DNA of 64,000 nucleotides, taken from contig NC_030853.1 of the NCBI RefSeq assembly GCF_000208745.1, positions 19,528,894-19,592,893 on the forward strand, in the 5' to 3' direction. Shown here one piece after another: positions 50,830 through 62,992 of the stretch (position 1 is its first letter; each line of letters starts with the position of its first letter). Origin of the DNA: Theobroma cacao. Lineage: Eukaryota; Streptophyta; Magnoliopsida; Malvales; Malvaceae. A program made the translations under genes and the position numbers. The notes under the pieces are model-generated. The model was not told the DNA's origin and searched no databases. It saw only the letters and a program-made list of their open reading frames with translations.

Positions 50830-51670
50830 GAACTTAGGCAAAAACTAATGTGAGAATGTCACGACACTCTTTGGGTAGGACATCCAGGTTGGCAGTGTAC
50901 CGTTGCACTATTGAGACAAGATTACTATTGGCCTTATATGTGACAGGATGTGATGGATTATACGAAGACGCGCGTCATTTGCTAGCAGGACAAAGTAGAT
51001 AGAAAAAGATTGACAATAATGCTCAAACCTCTACTAATGCCGATTAAACCGTGGGAAAGTATTTCTTTGAACTTTATCATAGGATTTCCTAAAGTGGAAG
51101 ATATGATAGCGATCTTGGTAGCAGTGTACCATTTCTCCAACTACACGACGTTCATTCTATGTAAAAGTTTGGCTCCGCAGAAGAAATAGTTTGTACAACT
51201 TTTAAACATGTGATAAAATATTAGGGTGTTCCTAAGAGCATTATTAGCGACAAAGATCCAAGGTTTACATGCTTTTTCTGGAAAGAGTTTTTCAAGTTAT
51301 GGGATCAAAACTCAACATATTTTCTAGTTATCACCCGTAAAAGGATAGTCAGATAGAACACTTCAATGGGTTGTTAAAAGAATACTTGTGACACTTTGTA
51401 TAGGTAAACTAAAAGATTGGCCCAATCTACTAGATATGGCTCAACTATGTTTCAATTCACAAAAGAGCTCAACCACTAATAGAACCCCTTTCGAGGTCGT
51501 CACCGGACAACAACTTAGACTTTCCCATACCTCAATGGAATCATATAGCAGGAAGAGTCCTCGGGTGTTCAACTTTGTTAAGGAGTGGAGACAAAACATT
51601 GAAATCGTTAGAGCCTATTTAGAGAAAGCCTTTAGCCGCATGAAGAAGTGGGTAGACAAAGGTTGAAAAG
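50830..51670 (+). pseudogene. gypsy integrase
   Basis: CHDTLWVGHPGWQCTVALLR and QDYYWPYM (zinc-binding N-terminus), PWESISLNFIIGFPKVED, ILVAVYHFSNYTTF (catalytic core), then DWPNLLDMAQLCFNSQKSS and NRTPFEVVTGQQ. Stops and shifts throughout. Confidence 0.85.
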
Positions 51671-51834
51671 AGCAACACTTTAAGGAGGAAGACTTGATGG
51701 TGGTGAAGTTAATATCCGAACAATTTCGATTCCTAAGGAAGAGAGATTGGAGACTAGTACGAAAGTATGAAGGTCTTATACCGATTGTAGCAAAGGTGGG
51801 GAAGACTTCCTACAGGATTGATCCATCCAAGTAG

Positions 51835-52143
51835 ATGAAGGTACACCCCGTGTTTCACGTCAGCAACTTGAAGCCATTTTATGCAAATCCAACAAATGCA
51901 AGCAAGAGTCGAGCTACAAAAGCCAGTATCAGCACCAAGCCATTATCACAGGGTCGAGTGGAGGAGATTCTGGCAGGAAGGACAATGATAATCAACCGAC
52001 GATCAACACAGGAGTATTTGGTGAGATGGGAAGGTTTGGGGCCAGATAAGATCACTTGGGAGAAGAAAGTCGATCTCCGTACCTTCCAGCAAAAGATTGA
52101 AGAATTCCAAGCCAACCAGTCAACGTGGACATCGATAGATTAA
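51835..52143 (+). pseudogene. gypsy integrase C-terminus with chromodomain
   Basis: KVHPVFHVSNLKPFY (GPY/F-type tail) leads to a chromodomain at 51955-52108: RVEEILAGRTMIINR, EYLVRWEGLGPDKITWEKK and FQQKIEEF. The aromatic cage positions include Trp/Tyr residues, as in chromoviruses that read histone marks for targeting. This last segment is open to its stop at 52143. Confidence 0.9.
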
Positions 52144-52154
52144 GTAGGGGAGGA

Positions 52155-52707
52155 TGTCATGAGCCAACCATGTATCGGACTATGAAAAGGTGGAGATGTA
52201 TAGGAGAGTGAGTTTTTTGTACTTGAAAGGGAAATGTTCCCCTTTCAAATATTGGAACGGCTCTTAGTGACATCTCTAGAAATATTTGTTAAGTCATTAG
52301 GAGAAGACCCTTTAGGAAAATAATGTCTCATTTCAAGCATTGTAATAACTATTGGTAGAATATTTGTAAAATCTCGTAAACTCTTTATAGGGGAATGAGC
52401 AGTCGGCTGATTGTTGGGTTACCTCATTATTAAAGGTATGTATGTAGCGAACCATTTAGGGCTGTCCCTGTGGCCCGACGATGGCATGTCTTGGTCTTTT
52501 TGTACTCATTTTCATATGAATAAAACATTTTTCTTTATATGGCTTTAGTGGTTGCATGTATGGCATTCGGTATGCCCCATTATTTCAATGTGCGTTACCT
52601 TAATCTAATTTGTGGCAACTGTTGATGGCTGTTTAGATCTAGACGAGTTATTAGTTGACTTGCGTGGAAGTGTCCAGTTAAGCACCGCATGGATTATCGT
52701 ATACTTA
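52155..52707 (+). repeat. 3' LTR of the gypsy element
   Basis: About 553 bp similar to 49540-50082, starting right after the purine tract. Confidence 0.85.
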
Positions 52708-52846
52708 AGTGAAAAAACATAGTCTGTGACACATGGCGTACAACAAAATCATCATGAATAAGAAAGACTTATCTCTCAACTGTATGGTTAGTAGTAGAAC
52801 AAGCTTCCTCCCCAACATCATGGACCATTGATGGTCACAAGTGACG

Positions 52847-55800
52847 ATTTGACTAATCACAATTAGTCAACCTTGAGTCAAAAGGATCTATTTAGCCCAA
52901 AAACAAAAATACAAAGGTTTAATTTTTTTTTTGAAAGGTGCAAAGGTTTAATTAAATACAATAAAAATATATGGACACTTTTATATATTATGCCAATTAA
53001 AATTTTGCTTTAGTACAATTGTTCACCTTGACTGCAATTTGAGAAATCTTAAATTCTTAACACAAGCCATTTGAATCCCTCAATAATATTATTCAAAAAA
53101 ATATATATAATATTTCATATATATATATATCCTATTATTTATATTTATAATTTATGTATTATTTTATCTTTGATTAAATTGGAAATTGAATTACTTTTAG
53201 AACTAGGGATTCACATTAGTAAATAATTGAATTAAATTTAACTCTTACATTTAAAAGTACACTGAACAGGATTTATTATTTTGGTGTTTAATAATTTTTG
53301 GAAGTATTTGTATAATATGAATGCAAAACATTAAGTAAAGAGATCATCTTGATATTGAAGTATATAATTAATGAATATGATTGTAAAATTTGATATTTTC
53401 TTGCTAATCTGAATATTAATTTAAAAGTAAAAGTAGTCTTTTGAAAAATAAAAAGTAATTAAATACAAATATGTGGAGAATGATCTTCTATTACAAGTAA
53501 ATCAACTAGACCCAAATCTATTTAATTAGCAACTCAAAGCCCATGGCTCCATGTAACCTAATCTACAATTAATGCAATTTGCCCAAGCCCATAATCCGAA
53601 AACACAACCCAAACCCGCGGTGAAGTAAATATAATCAAACTTATGCAATTTTATTCTTCCCCTAACATATTATATTTATTAACATTAAAATGGAGATAAA
53701 ATCTGCACCACTCCCACACACAACTCTTCCAAATTGATGAGATTCTTTTTCAATGCTTTTTTTCTTCCAACAATTTGTTTAAAACTGAAAAATATATATA
53801 TTACACATATTTTCCATATCTATAGACATCACCTTTTGAGTTTGAGTTATTACTCATTAAATTCAATAATATATTTAATAGGAGGAAATGTGAAGGAAAA
53901 TTGAGAAAAATAGAATCATTTTCATCGTTTTGTATAATATACATATGTGCTATGTGTCACCTAAAAAGAATTAACATGTTCCTTTCACACACATTTCTTT
54001 GCTTGTCAAAGGTTTGAAAATGATCCAAGAGATTATTAGTATGCTATATGACATTTAAAAAAAATGGTGAAAAGATGCTAAGGCAAACGAACTTGTATAA
54101 ACTTTTGTATAGTTTGGAAACTGATATCCCACCTAACTCTTCTATTGCTATTTAGCTTTTTTGTTTAATATGAGTTTTCTCTTTTCTATATAAAATTTTA
54201 AAACGACCATGGCCAGCTAATCACCAATACGATTTGGCCCTTTATTTTTTGGAACTTATATGTTTCAAGATGAGGTCGCTCCTAATGCTTATATGTCAGA
54301 AATTGTGTGATTCAAATTTCAAAAGATTTAGATTGGATTTTTTGAGTTTTTTTTTTAATGTTTAGTTATAAGTTTTTTTGGTAATAAAATGCTTTGGCTT
54401 GCTTAGATGTTAATTGATTAAGTGCTTATGATAATAATTTATGGATCAGTTCCATACTAATGAATAGAATGAACGAATTGAGATTTATAAATGAGAGAAA
54501 ATTCTTTTTCATTACATTATTATAATAAAATTTTGCCTTTAATTATATTTCTGTAAGTATTATATCTTTTCAATAATGAGATCTAAAAATGTAGTCTTTG
54601 CTAATTTATGTAAATTTTATAGTTACATTTTATTTATAATGTTACTAAAAATATAAATTTTATAGTTACATTTTATTTATAATGTTACTAAAAATATGTA
54701 TATTGTAATTAAATCCACAAAAGTATTGTGAAAAATATACAAAAAGTCTAATTGAAAATGTTTTGAATAATACATTTTAGAAATATAGAGTTTTAGGTTA
54801 AATTTGCTGTAGTACGTACTTCAAAATCTATTAAACTTTACTAGAATTTTTTAGATTCCATTAGGTTTGTGGCTAGTGACCACAACTTAGACATGCAACA
54901 CTAAGCAAGACTTTTTTTTTTTTTCATTTTTCTATTAGGGAATAAACCTTACAAGTGAAAAATTCAGAAAAAAAAAAAAGATTACAAGATGAAATAACAA
55001 CCATTCATCCCTACAATTACAAAAAATCTAGGGTCAAACTGCCCGACCACGGATCAGCCTGTTTGCGTCAATGATATTATTTAAATATTAACAAAGAATT
55101 TTATATTTTTAAAGATAAAAAATTAATTAAAATATATTATTTATTAATGAAATAGTGTTTTTGAATTAGAGTGATTAGAGCTTGAATCCTAAAATTCATG
55201 TTCAAAAATTCGATACCAATTGGGTCCCAATGAGTAAGTCAGCCCGCAAACACCTCTAGTTATGAAGTGAACCCACGAAACGCTTCGAAGAAGCAAGAAT
55301 AATGGAAGAAAATTTAAAATCATTGAAGTTTAAGTTTACTCATCAAATTTAAATATATATATATGCTGAATTTCAGCAACACAGTCGAGGTGGATACAAT
55401 TCAATCTTTGAATTACTTAATAAACAAGGCCTTGATATCATGCTTAAAAAATATTTTTAGTGCAGAATGATTAGCATATATGATGGGGCTCAAGGATAGA
55501 TACATATATCTAAGAAAGACTATGCTATAATAATTAGTTTATCTCCGAGCAAAGGATTCTCACCACCATTTCTCAACCGGACACCTACTTTTAACGATTA
55601 AAATTTGAGATATAATTTGAAATTTTTGCATTTGAATAATTAGTTTAATAATAGGTGCATGAAATTTTTTAATCAAAGAATCGGATTCGAATGTTTCATC
55701 CTTTCAAAATAAAAAAATTTAATTAGGACAAGTACTAAACTAAGATTGTGTATTTGAATACTTAAAGTGATTTTTTAGGTATTAAACAATTCTTAAATTT

Positions 55801-56845
55801 GATTATAACTTAAGTGATTTTTTTTATAATTTTAAGATTTAATTATATTTACATAATGTTTCGTGATACTTTTCGGCATACATATTATATGTCATCAACC
55901 CATTTAACAAAAACAAAATCTATTCTAATATTAGGCATGATTAGCATTTTTTTCTTGCCATGCGCTATTAAGAATTAGTAAACTCTGTATAGCATTGGCT
56001 TTGTATTAATAATTTCACAAAGGGTCATCCACATTATTTTAGTTTTTGCTATGTATGCTTTTTATGTGAATGATTCAATACATGAATATTGTAATTATAT
56101 AAATGAAAATAATACGCTTAAGGACCATGATTTAACCAATCTTCGATTAGTTAACATTTAAGTACAAGAAAAAAAAATTGTACAGGTACCTTTTGACAAT
56201 TGTAAGTAAAAAGGTCTTTTTGACCAGGTTCCTTTATCCTCACTATTCAAATTAGAGATTTGAAATGATATATTGGTGATGGGATTAATAAAAATAATTT
56301 TTTTTAAAAAAATACGTAAGTAGAAAAAATGACTGTTGTTATTAAAAACGTAAATTTTAAAAGTATTATGTCTAAAATAAAATTATTTTTTAGGAAACAA
56401 TATACACAACCAATTAAATTTAAGAAATAAATTTTAAGATTGTGAAAGTAAATTAAATGAGACAACACATAAATTTTGACATCATTTCAACAATCAATAG
56501 TTTCGCAATAACTAGTTATGTATTTATTAAATGATATAAGTCAAAATTTAATCATTCATTAAATTACATCATCAACAAATTATTGAAGATTTATAAAATT
56601 TGAAACTTAATTTTTTAGCCACGAATTAGAAATTTATATATAAACACATTTTAACAAAAAAATACAAATAAATCAATGAATAAAACAGACTGATGTTCAT
56701 TTCAACTTAGCATTAATCTATTCGATAAAAATCAAGCACAATTAATTGTAAGGGGTATAATATTATTTTACTCATCAACAAATTATAATGTTCTAATTAG
56801 ATATTGTCTCAATATAAAAATCAATTAAGTTTACTTATAAATTTA
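52847..56845. other. AT-rich intergenic DNA, no gene recognised
   Basis: No coding frame of interest. Contains a 43-bp perfect tandem duplication at 54611-54696, (AT)n tracts near 53100-53130, and T/A-rich LINE-like ends near 52925 and 54905. Confidence 0.55.
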
Positions 56846-56853
56846 TAAGTGAC

Positions 56854-57848
56854 CAGGGCCGACTCTTGGGTAAAACCACCCAAGTAAGGGCTTTAGACCC
56901 TAAATTTGAAAATAGCCCATATTTTTACGATAATAATATAATTAATTATATTATAAAGATATAAAATTAAGATAATTAATAAAATATTTATCTATGCTTT
57001 CATGTTTAATAAATATATATTTTCTCTCACTTCCACATCCTTGTTAATTCTAAACTAATTATCTCATTTTCTATTTAAAAATATGTAAAAAGAAAAAATA
57101 ATTAATAAAATGACATATTTTCTCATTTCTTTAATTATTTTTTTTGAAAGATAAGAAACTATTATTGAATAGTAAACATAAACATGCAAGACCACTCTTC
57201 CAAAGATAAGAAGACAAGGTCCCACATGAAAAGCAAGTCCAAATTACAAAGACACCCTGTAAAGTTGAGTTACCCCGAATCAAAACAGATGACCACTCAT
57301 TTCTTTAATTATGTATATTATAAATCTCAATTTTTTATCACTTCCTTACTATCTTATTCTCTTTTTTTAATTTATAATATCCACTCTTGAATTTTTCTTC
57401 CGTCATTTGCTCTTTTTTCTTTTAACTTCATATTTCCTCCAAAGAATACACAAGAAGTTTATTATGTTATTATCTTCATAAAACTGTGAGCCTCATTTAC
57501 GATTTACAATAAGCATTCAACAATTAGGTTCTATTATTCTAATCTTTGCAGATTTTTTTATTTTAATTTAGAGTTTATATTATATTATTATATTATCTTT
57601 ATTTTATGTGATAATTAATTTATTTAAATTAGAAATTTTGATTGTTGATTTTATATTAGTCATTTAAAAATATAAAATAATTATAATAGTTAAATATTTT
57701 TGGTACTTCATAATAAGTATTTGAATATATCAAATCGAAAATATGAATTCGATAATTCAAAACTTTTAAAATTTTTTTTCTTAATTTTAATAAAAAGCCT
57801 CATTTAAATATTTTGCTTTATGCCTTTGAGGTTAGTGAGCCGTCACTA
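56854..57848. mobile_element. Non-autonomous hAT element with nested LINE tail
   Basis: 995 bp between perfect 8-bp duplications TAAGTGAC (56846-56853 and 57849-57856). Left end CAGGGCCGACTC; right end reversed TAGTGACGGCTC. No transposase. The LINE tail at 57139-57295 inserted later. Confidence 0.9.
57139..57295 (-). mobile_element. 5'-truncated LINE/retroposon tail
   Basis: 157 bp with an oligo-A end (minus strand) after TTATCTTTC, flanked by a perfect 17-bp duplication CTCATTTCTTTAATTAT (57122-57138 and 57296-57312), as made by LINE target-primed insertion. Confidence 0.88.
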
Positions 57849-57856
57849 TAAGTGAC

Positions 57857-59483
57857 TAACTAAATAACTTTTGAGTACCACAAGCAAAAATACCACGAAA
57901 ACACAATGTATATTACATCAACATAATTACACCACAACAACAATATAAATACCACAAAAACAACAATATTACAACAACAAAAAAAACCCATAATAACAAC
58001 AATATATATTACAATAACACAATTATACCATAGCAATAACACAAATTAAATAACAATAGCATTACAAAATTAAATATTTTTTTTGGCCTTATGAGTGCTA
58101 ACCAAAGAAGATGAGGTGGCACACTAGAGAGAGAGAGAGAGAGAGAGAAAGAAAGAGAGAGAGAGAAGAAGGAGGGNGGGTAAGGAAGGGGTCGATGGCA
58201 CAAAAGAGGGGGGGGGGGGGGGAAGAGAGAAGAGAAGGAAGATAGATGGGCAAGGGAGGGGTTGGTCAGTGGTAGGGTTTTATGTGGTCGGCAATAGGTG
58301 GTGGGTTTGCCAATCAATGGCATAGGGAGGGATCAACGACGTAAAGAAGGTGTGAGAGAGAAGAGATGGAAAAGAAAGTGAAATATGGAAAAGAATAGGC
58401 CTCATGGGCCTCTTATTTTTTTGAATTACTGACAAAAATTCAAAAGTCCATAAACACTCATTACCAATCGAAATTCCAATTGGTAAATGGTAATCGATCA
58501 ACCAACATTATTCAGTCGGTAATTTCATCGATAAAGTAAATTATTGACAGAATCTGTAGTTAGTAATTTGCATCATTCCTAACTATTTGCAGCAAGTCAT
58601 TACTGACTACAGGGCAACTTCTCCTGATAACAAAAGAGGCGATGACCCCTTAAATATTTTAGTTTTACATGCAATTTATTTATTTTTTAATTTTCTTAAC
58701 TTGACCCCCCAAAATATTATAAAACTTATACTTACTAGCTAAGCCCAACATATAAATTCTAACCCAATATACTAAGCTTATCAGATTTTAAAAAATAAGA
58801 GTGAGTCTATTAACCCAAACCCAATAAATTTTAATATAAATTTAAGCTTATCATAATATGTTATATCTCAACAATCTAGTCTAATAGCCCAATATGCTAA
58901 TTAGTAATTGAAGAGGCAAATAAAAAATAAAAGGACAGGTTTCTCAGGAAGCTACTTATTTCGTGCAAAACACATAAAGTAAAGCGGCATTTCGTTTGAG
59001 TTTGAAAAATTGCTTTCTCTTCCATTCTTTCTGTTTGCCTCCTTTCCCCATAAAAATGCTTTAGCTTCACCATTGATCGACTACTCATTTTTCGTCACTA
59101 AATTTTGTTGGTGTTCTATCGAATGTCGACGAATTTTCACTAATGTGATGAGTTTCGTTGGTGATAGTGTGTTTTTATTTCTGTAATGGAACGAAATAGA
59201 TAAATATTTAAATTAATCAATATTTAATTTAATAAGAAAATTATAAGTTTAGAAAAATTTACTTTAATAAGAATAAAATAATTAATTTAATAAATTTCAA
59301 GAGTATATTTTTGGAGTTTGTGCATATATAATAATAATATATTTGGTTATGTTAATTTGATGCACCACTAAAAATATAAATTCTATATAATATAACTATA
59401 ATATATATTGCTACTTTATCAATAAATAAATGAAAATAATAAGTTTTTTTTTCTGTTGTAGGGAAAAGAAACAAAAAACAAAA
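57857..59483. other. Intergenic DNA with simple repeats
   Basis: CAA/ACA-rich low-complexity stretch (57880-58050), a (GA)n tract (58126-58166), a 15-base G run (58208-58222) and one ambiguous base at 58177. No gene recognised. Confidence 0.6.
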
Positions 59484-59960
59484 CTAACTACACACCATTT
59501 TAATCCATGCTACACTTGAAGTGTCTGCAAATAAACAAGTGAAAATTTTGCCTGGTGGAGTCTTGAAAATTTGTAACCTCAGAAATAGGTTTTCATGGTG
59601 TGTAACTATCCAATCGACACACTGATTAGCTTTACGATGGACATGAGAGATTGAACAATCCCAATCCTTTAAAAGTAGCTTCTTAATATCTCTTAGAAGA
59701 TGAGCATTTGGGTCCATAGTAGTGCTTTGGCTAGAAATTTTATGTATAGCTTTTTTTTGAAAGCTAAGAATTTTCATAAAAAGGAGAAACCAATGGTTAG
59801 CTCCATTCAAAAGAACAAAAGAATTGCAATTTTAAGGCTTATGCCCAGTCCTAAAGGTGGCATACCCCTCAAAATTACATTACTATGCCCAGCAACCCCA
59901 AAAGAGGCAATCCTAAACAAAAGTATTCCTAATTCTATTCTGTACGAGAAATCATAATAC
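59484..59960 (-). pseudogene. LINE RNase H remnant
   Basis: PNAHLLRDIKKLLLKDWDCS and ISHVHRKANQCVDWIVTHHE are the conserved end of the RNase H-like domain of plant LINEs (normally HVxREANxxAD.LA), followed by a C-terminal tail. The Ala-Asp of the motif is changed (CVDW) and the front of the domain is missing or shifted, so it is a relic. Confidence 0.75.
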
Positions 59961-60469
59961 TCTACCTATCACTTATCGATCAACAACATCAGAGAAATCC
60001 TTTCACCCCTTCACCCAACAGGCGAACACAACAAAAAACAGAGGAAAGGCCCCTGTCGCGTGTGTCATAACGTACAGGTCCGGGAACCCGACCGCCAGAC
60101 GCAAGGTGAAAACTCTAAAAAAAACTAAAAATTAGGAGTCGCCACCAATCTTTTTATTAGGTGCGATTGACCACCTATTGACTTGATTCTAATCGATGAA
60201 GCCTTAAATTAATTTTAAACCCACCGAAAAGAACCTTAAACTGATCTACATTTTTCTAGATCTAAGTTCGGGAGTACGGTTACACTTGGGGAAGGATTAG
60301 CACCCCGGGATGCCCGTTCCATGAACGGTACCATTTTTAAATTATCCTATTAGACTTTTATTATATTTTCTTAGTTATGATTCTCCTATTTTATCCCTTA
60401 TTTATCCTAAAATGGAATGCAAATGTGAAATAAGATGAAATGCATGGCGTGAGATAAAAATATGTCAGA

Positions 60470-60610
60470 CGAGTAACCTTTTATTGAGGATATTTTCTCG
60501 GATCCGCCCATCATACTAGTGGGATCTAGGGTGTTCTCTCACTTAGAGAATTATTCGAGAAATTTGCCTTCGTAAATTCGACGAATAAATCCCGTCATCG
60601 AGGTTATCGT
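60470..60610. repeat. Palindromic LTR sub-repeat, copy 1
   Basis: Contains GGATCCGCCCA-TCATACTAG-TGGGATC and later CCCGTCATCG. Copies 2 and 3 lie at 60655-60800 and 61330-61465. Confidence 0.65.
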
Positions 60611-60654
60611 ACGTTTTCTTTTAAAATAATATTTTCGTACATAATGAACCAAAT

Positions 60655-60800
60655 TCGAGAAAAAGCCTTTTATTAAAGAAGCTTCTCGAGCCCTCCCATC
60701 ATATTGGTGGGACTCGAGGACATCTTTTCACTTAGGAAACTTTTCGAGAAATACCCGCATTCGTGAGATCCTCAGAAGATCCCATCATCGGGGCTTAAAC
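60655..60800. repeat. Palindromic LTR sub-repeat, copy 2
   Basis: CTCGAGCCCTCCCA and TGGGACTCGAG form an 11-bp stem with a 3-base bulge; CCCATCATCG follows. Confidence 0.7.
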
Positions 60801-61329
60801 TCGAAAACAGAAATATTTATATGCAATGATATGCATGATGCAATATATATGTACATACTATGCTAATACAATTGTCCATTTTTTAATTATTAATTATTAT
60901 TTTCATTTTATTATTATTTTTTTATCATTATATTTTATATTTGATTTCTAATTATTATTTTTTTTATACTTAACATTTTTTATTTTAAGTTACTCTTATA
61001 TTTTCCTTTTATAATTAGATCAATTGTTTATGATTCTCTGTTACTTTAATGACAAAAATTTTATATATTTTTTACATAACATTTTATTAATCTATAGTTT
61101 ATACCATTAGATATTTAATACTTAATTTTAAATTACTTATTGTTTTGGGTTTTTTATTTATTTGCCTATTTATTTAATGTCATGTATATAACATTTTTAC
61201 AAATTTACTATTTTATTATATATTTGAATTATTTTTATTTATTATTTTTATCCTTTTTTTATCTATTGTTATTTATTTATTATTTTTATTGAATAACTTT
61301 TGTATAATCAAATTCTTTATTTATTAAAA

Positions 61330-61465
61330 ATTTCAGGATCTTGAAATCGAGGCCCTCCCATCGTACTGGTGGAGCCTTGATTCGGATTCTGTACCTAGGG
61401 AATGTGGGCCTGGGATTGCGACTTCTCGCGTCACGACCAACTGTCCCATCATCGATATTTATATA
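61330..61465. repeat. Palindromic LTR sub-repeat, copy 3
   Basis: ATCGAGGCCCTCCCA and TGGAGCCTTGAT pair; CCCATCATCG follows. Stem sequence differs from copies 1 and 2 while pairing is kept. Confidence 0.65.
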
Positions 61466-62660
61466 TTATGCTTATAACCAATATTATGGTACTTTTAAGA
61501 GTCAATTTTTTAAGGTTGATTTTCATATCTATCTTGTTATAATTATTTTGATACGTGACATAATATTTTTTTACTTTTTATTTTTATTCACCAAATATAT
61601 ATTTTAATATACATAAATATTTCCCATGCTCTTCTCTTTATTTTATTTAAGAATACCTCACTAGCAACCTAATAATTTCCAATTTCACTTAATTTAATCT
61701 ATATGTAAATCTCTTAGCAATCTATTTTTTTTGTTTTGCATATTTGCCTCAATCACCCTTAATAACCATTCTCCTACATTCAAATTCTTTTCTTGATTAA
61801 CTATATGCCTTTATTTTAATATTATATTATTATTTTTAGTTAAATGTTCTTTTGTTTCTTTCTATATATTTTTATTCTTGGATCTATTTTTATAACTAAA
61901 TAACCTTTCTACCTAATTTTGCTATTATTTATTGCATAATCAAATATATATATATTCTTATATTCTTGTCTTATCCCACTTATTGCATATAAAGTTGTAA
62001 TTTTATTTCTCTAAAAATAACTAAAATAGATAAATAAATAAAACAAAATTAAAAACATTCAAAATAGGCATCAAAGATTCAAACCCAATAACTGTAGAGC
62101 CCAGAACATAACAAGGTCGGGCTTGGACTAGCCCAAAACTGAACCCAAGGATGCCCACAATGGCTCCAAAAGCCCATTTCTTCTCCGTTCAAAACGCACC
62201 GTTTAGTGCCTTGCTTCAGCTACCCTTTTGTGCGCCAAAACGACACCGTTTGGAAAGGATTGATTAAGTCTATTGATGAGTCTCAAAACGACGTCGTTTT
62301 GAACCTCCTAAACCCTAACTATAAAATCTTCTTTTTCTCTTCTCTCTCCATTTTCCTATTTTGCCTCTCTCTCTAGCCCAAACTCTCTCCCTTCTCTCTA
62401 CCAAACTGCTAGCCACCACCCAAGATCAGCTTCCTACCGTTGACAGCTCATTCTTTTCCCTCTCTACTTTCCAGCCATCGGCTTTCTCCTCATCTCCTTA
62501 AGCATTTTTTTTGATTTTTGGTATCTCTTTTCTGATTTTTTTTTGGGTTGTGGATCGTTGTGGTTGCTAATGAATATAGGGTATTTTTTTTGTAGATTTT
62601 TGGCTCTCTTTGGCTTGCAAGTTGTGGCTTGTTGCTCCTCTTTTCGGATGGGTGCTACAA

Positions 62661-62690
62661 TGCCCCCTTTATACTGGGTTAAAGGGGGCA
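62661..62690. other. Perfect hairpin 1
   Basis: TGCCCCCTTTA, 8-base loop, TAAAGGGGGCA (11-bp perfect stem). Confidence 0.9.
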
Positions 62691-62700
62691 CGCTCCCACT

Positions 62701-62737
62701 ACCCTGCTAGACACGAATATTTCGCGTCTGGCAGGGT
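62701..62737. other. Hairpin 2
   Basis: ACCCTGCTAGACACGAA, loop TAT, TTCGCGTCTGGCAGGGT; 15 of 17 positions pair by Watson-Crick, with outward CTCCC/GGGAG extension. Confidence 0.88.
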
Positions 62738-62749
62738 GAGGGAGGTGCT

Positions 62750-62775
62750 TGGTAGGGTGCGTCCGCACCCTACCA
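62750..62775. other. Perfect hairpin 3
   Basis: TGGTAGGGTGC, loop GTCC, GCACCCTACCA (11-bp perfect stem), flanked by GAGGT/ACCTC that can also pair. Confidence 0.9.
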
Positions 62776-62893
62776 GTCGTACCTCTCTCCACCTTTTTTT
62801 TTTCATTTTTTCTTTATTATTTTTATTTTTTAATTCATTTTTTTTGTTTATGATTTTTGTTTATGATTTTTGTTATAATTTTTGGTGTCTATA

Positions 62894-62910
62894 GTTGCCC
62901 CTCTTTGCGC
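62894..62910 (-). other. Polypurine tract of the long-LTR gypsy element
   Basis: Minus strand GCGCAAAGAGGGGCAAC, immediately before TATAGACACC of the LTR. Confidence 0.6.
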
Positions 62911-62992
62911 ATTTCATAAATCCAAAATAGTGCAAAGACGTAGACACTATATTTGACTAAATTCTTTAATTCTTTTACTAGGGTTTTTTTTT

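Larger units (their letters stand above)
49540..52707 (+). mobile_element. Ty3/gypsy chromovirus fragment with two LTRs
   Basis: LTR-like direct repeats start TGTCATGAGCC at 49540 and 52155. A purine tract (AAGTAGGGGAGGA) precedes the second. The interior begins directly in the RT thumb, so gag, protease, most of RT and the primer site have been deleted. The right LTR end is uncertain because the left LTR is cut at the deletion. It has many stops. Confidence 0.88.
43861..52836 (-). mobile_element. 5'-truncated LINE tail, split by two LTR elements
   Basis: Starts on the plus strand with an oligo-T run (the poly-A end of a minus-strand LINE) and CTTTGAAAGGC as at other plant LINE 3' ends. Flanking ACAAGTGATG (43851-43860) and ACAAGTGACG (52837-52846) match at 9 of 10 and are read as its target-site duplication. 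LINE remnants are 43861-44142, 49481-49539 and about 52708-52836; the rest is inserted copia and gypsy sequence. The assembly of these pieces into one LINE is inference. Confidence 0.55.
60054..62893 (-). mobile_element. Long gypsy LTR (Ogre/Tat-like), about 2.8 kb
   Basis: On the minus strand it starts TATAGACACC directly after a purine tract (62894-62910, AAAGAGGGGCAAC) and contains GGTGGCGACTCC near 60148, a phrase often found at the LTR/primer-site edge of long plant gypsy elements. Length, purine tract and a minisatellite on its internal side fit the Ogre/Tat group, whose 3' UTRs carry tandem repeats. No protein. The left boundary is uncertain: if GGTGGCGACTCC marks the LTR end, the part below about 60150 is internal. 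Confidence 0.55.

Noticed and set aside
59088..59170. TAGTG-ending segment with CACTA-like subterminal text
   Set aside because: No second terminus could be paired with it, and the motif is only 5 bp.
62464..62894. Small frames over the three hairpins
   Set aside because: They follow the palindromes and T-rich tail; the structure is explained better as LTR sequence.
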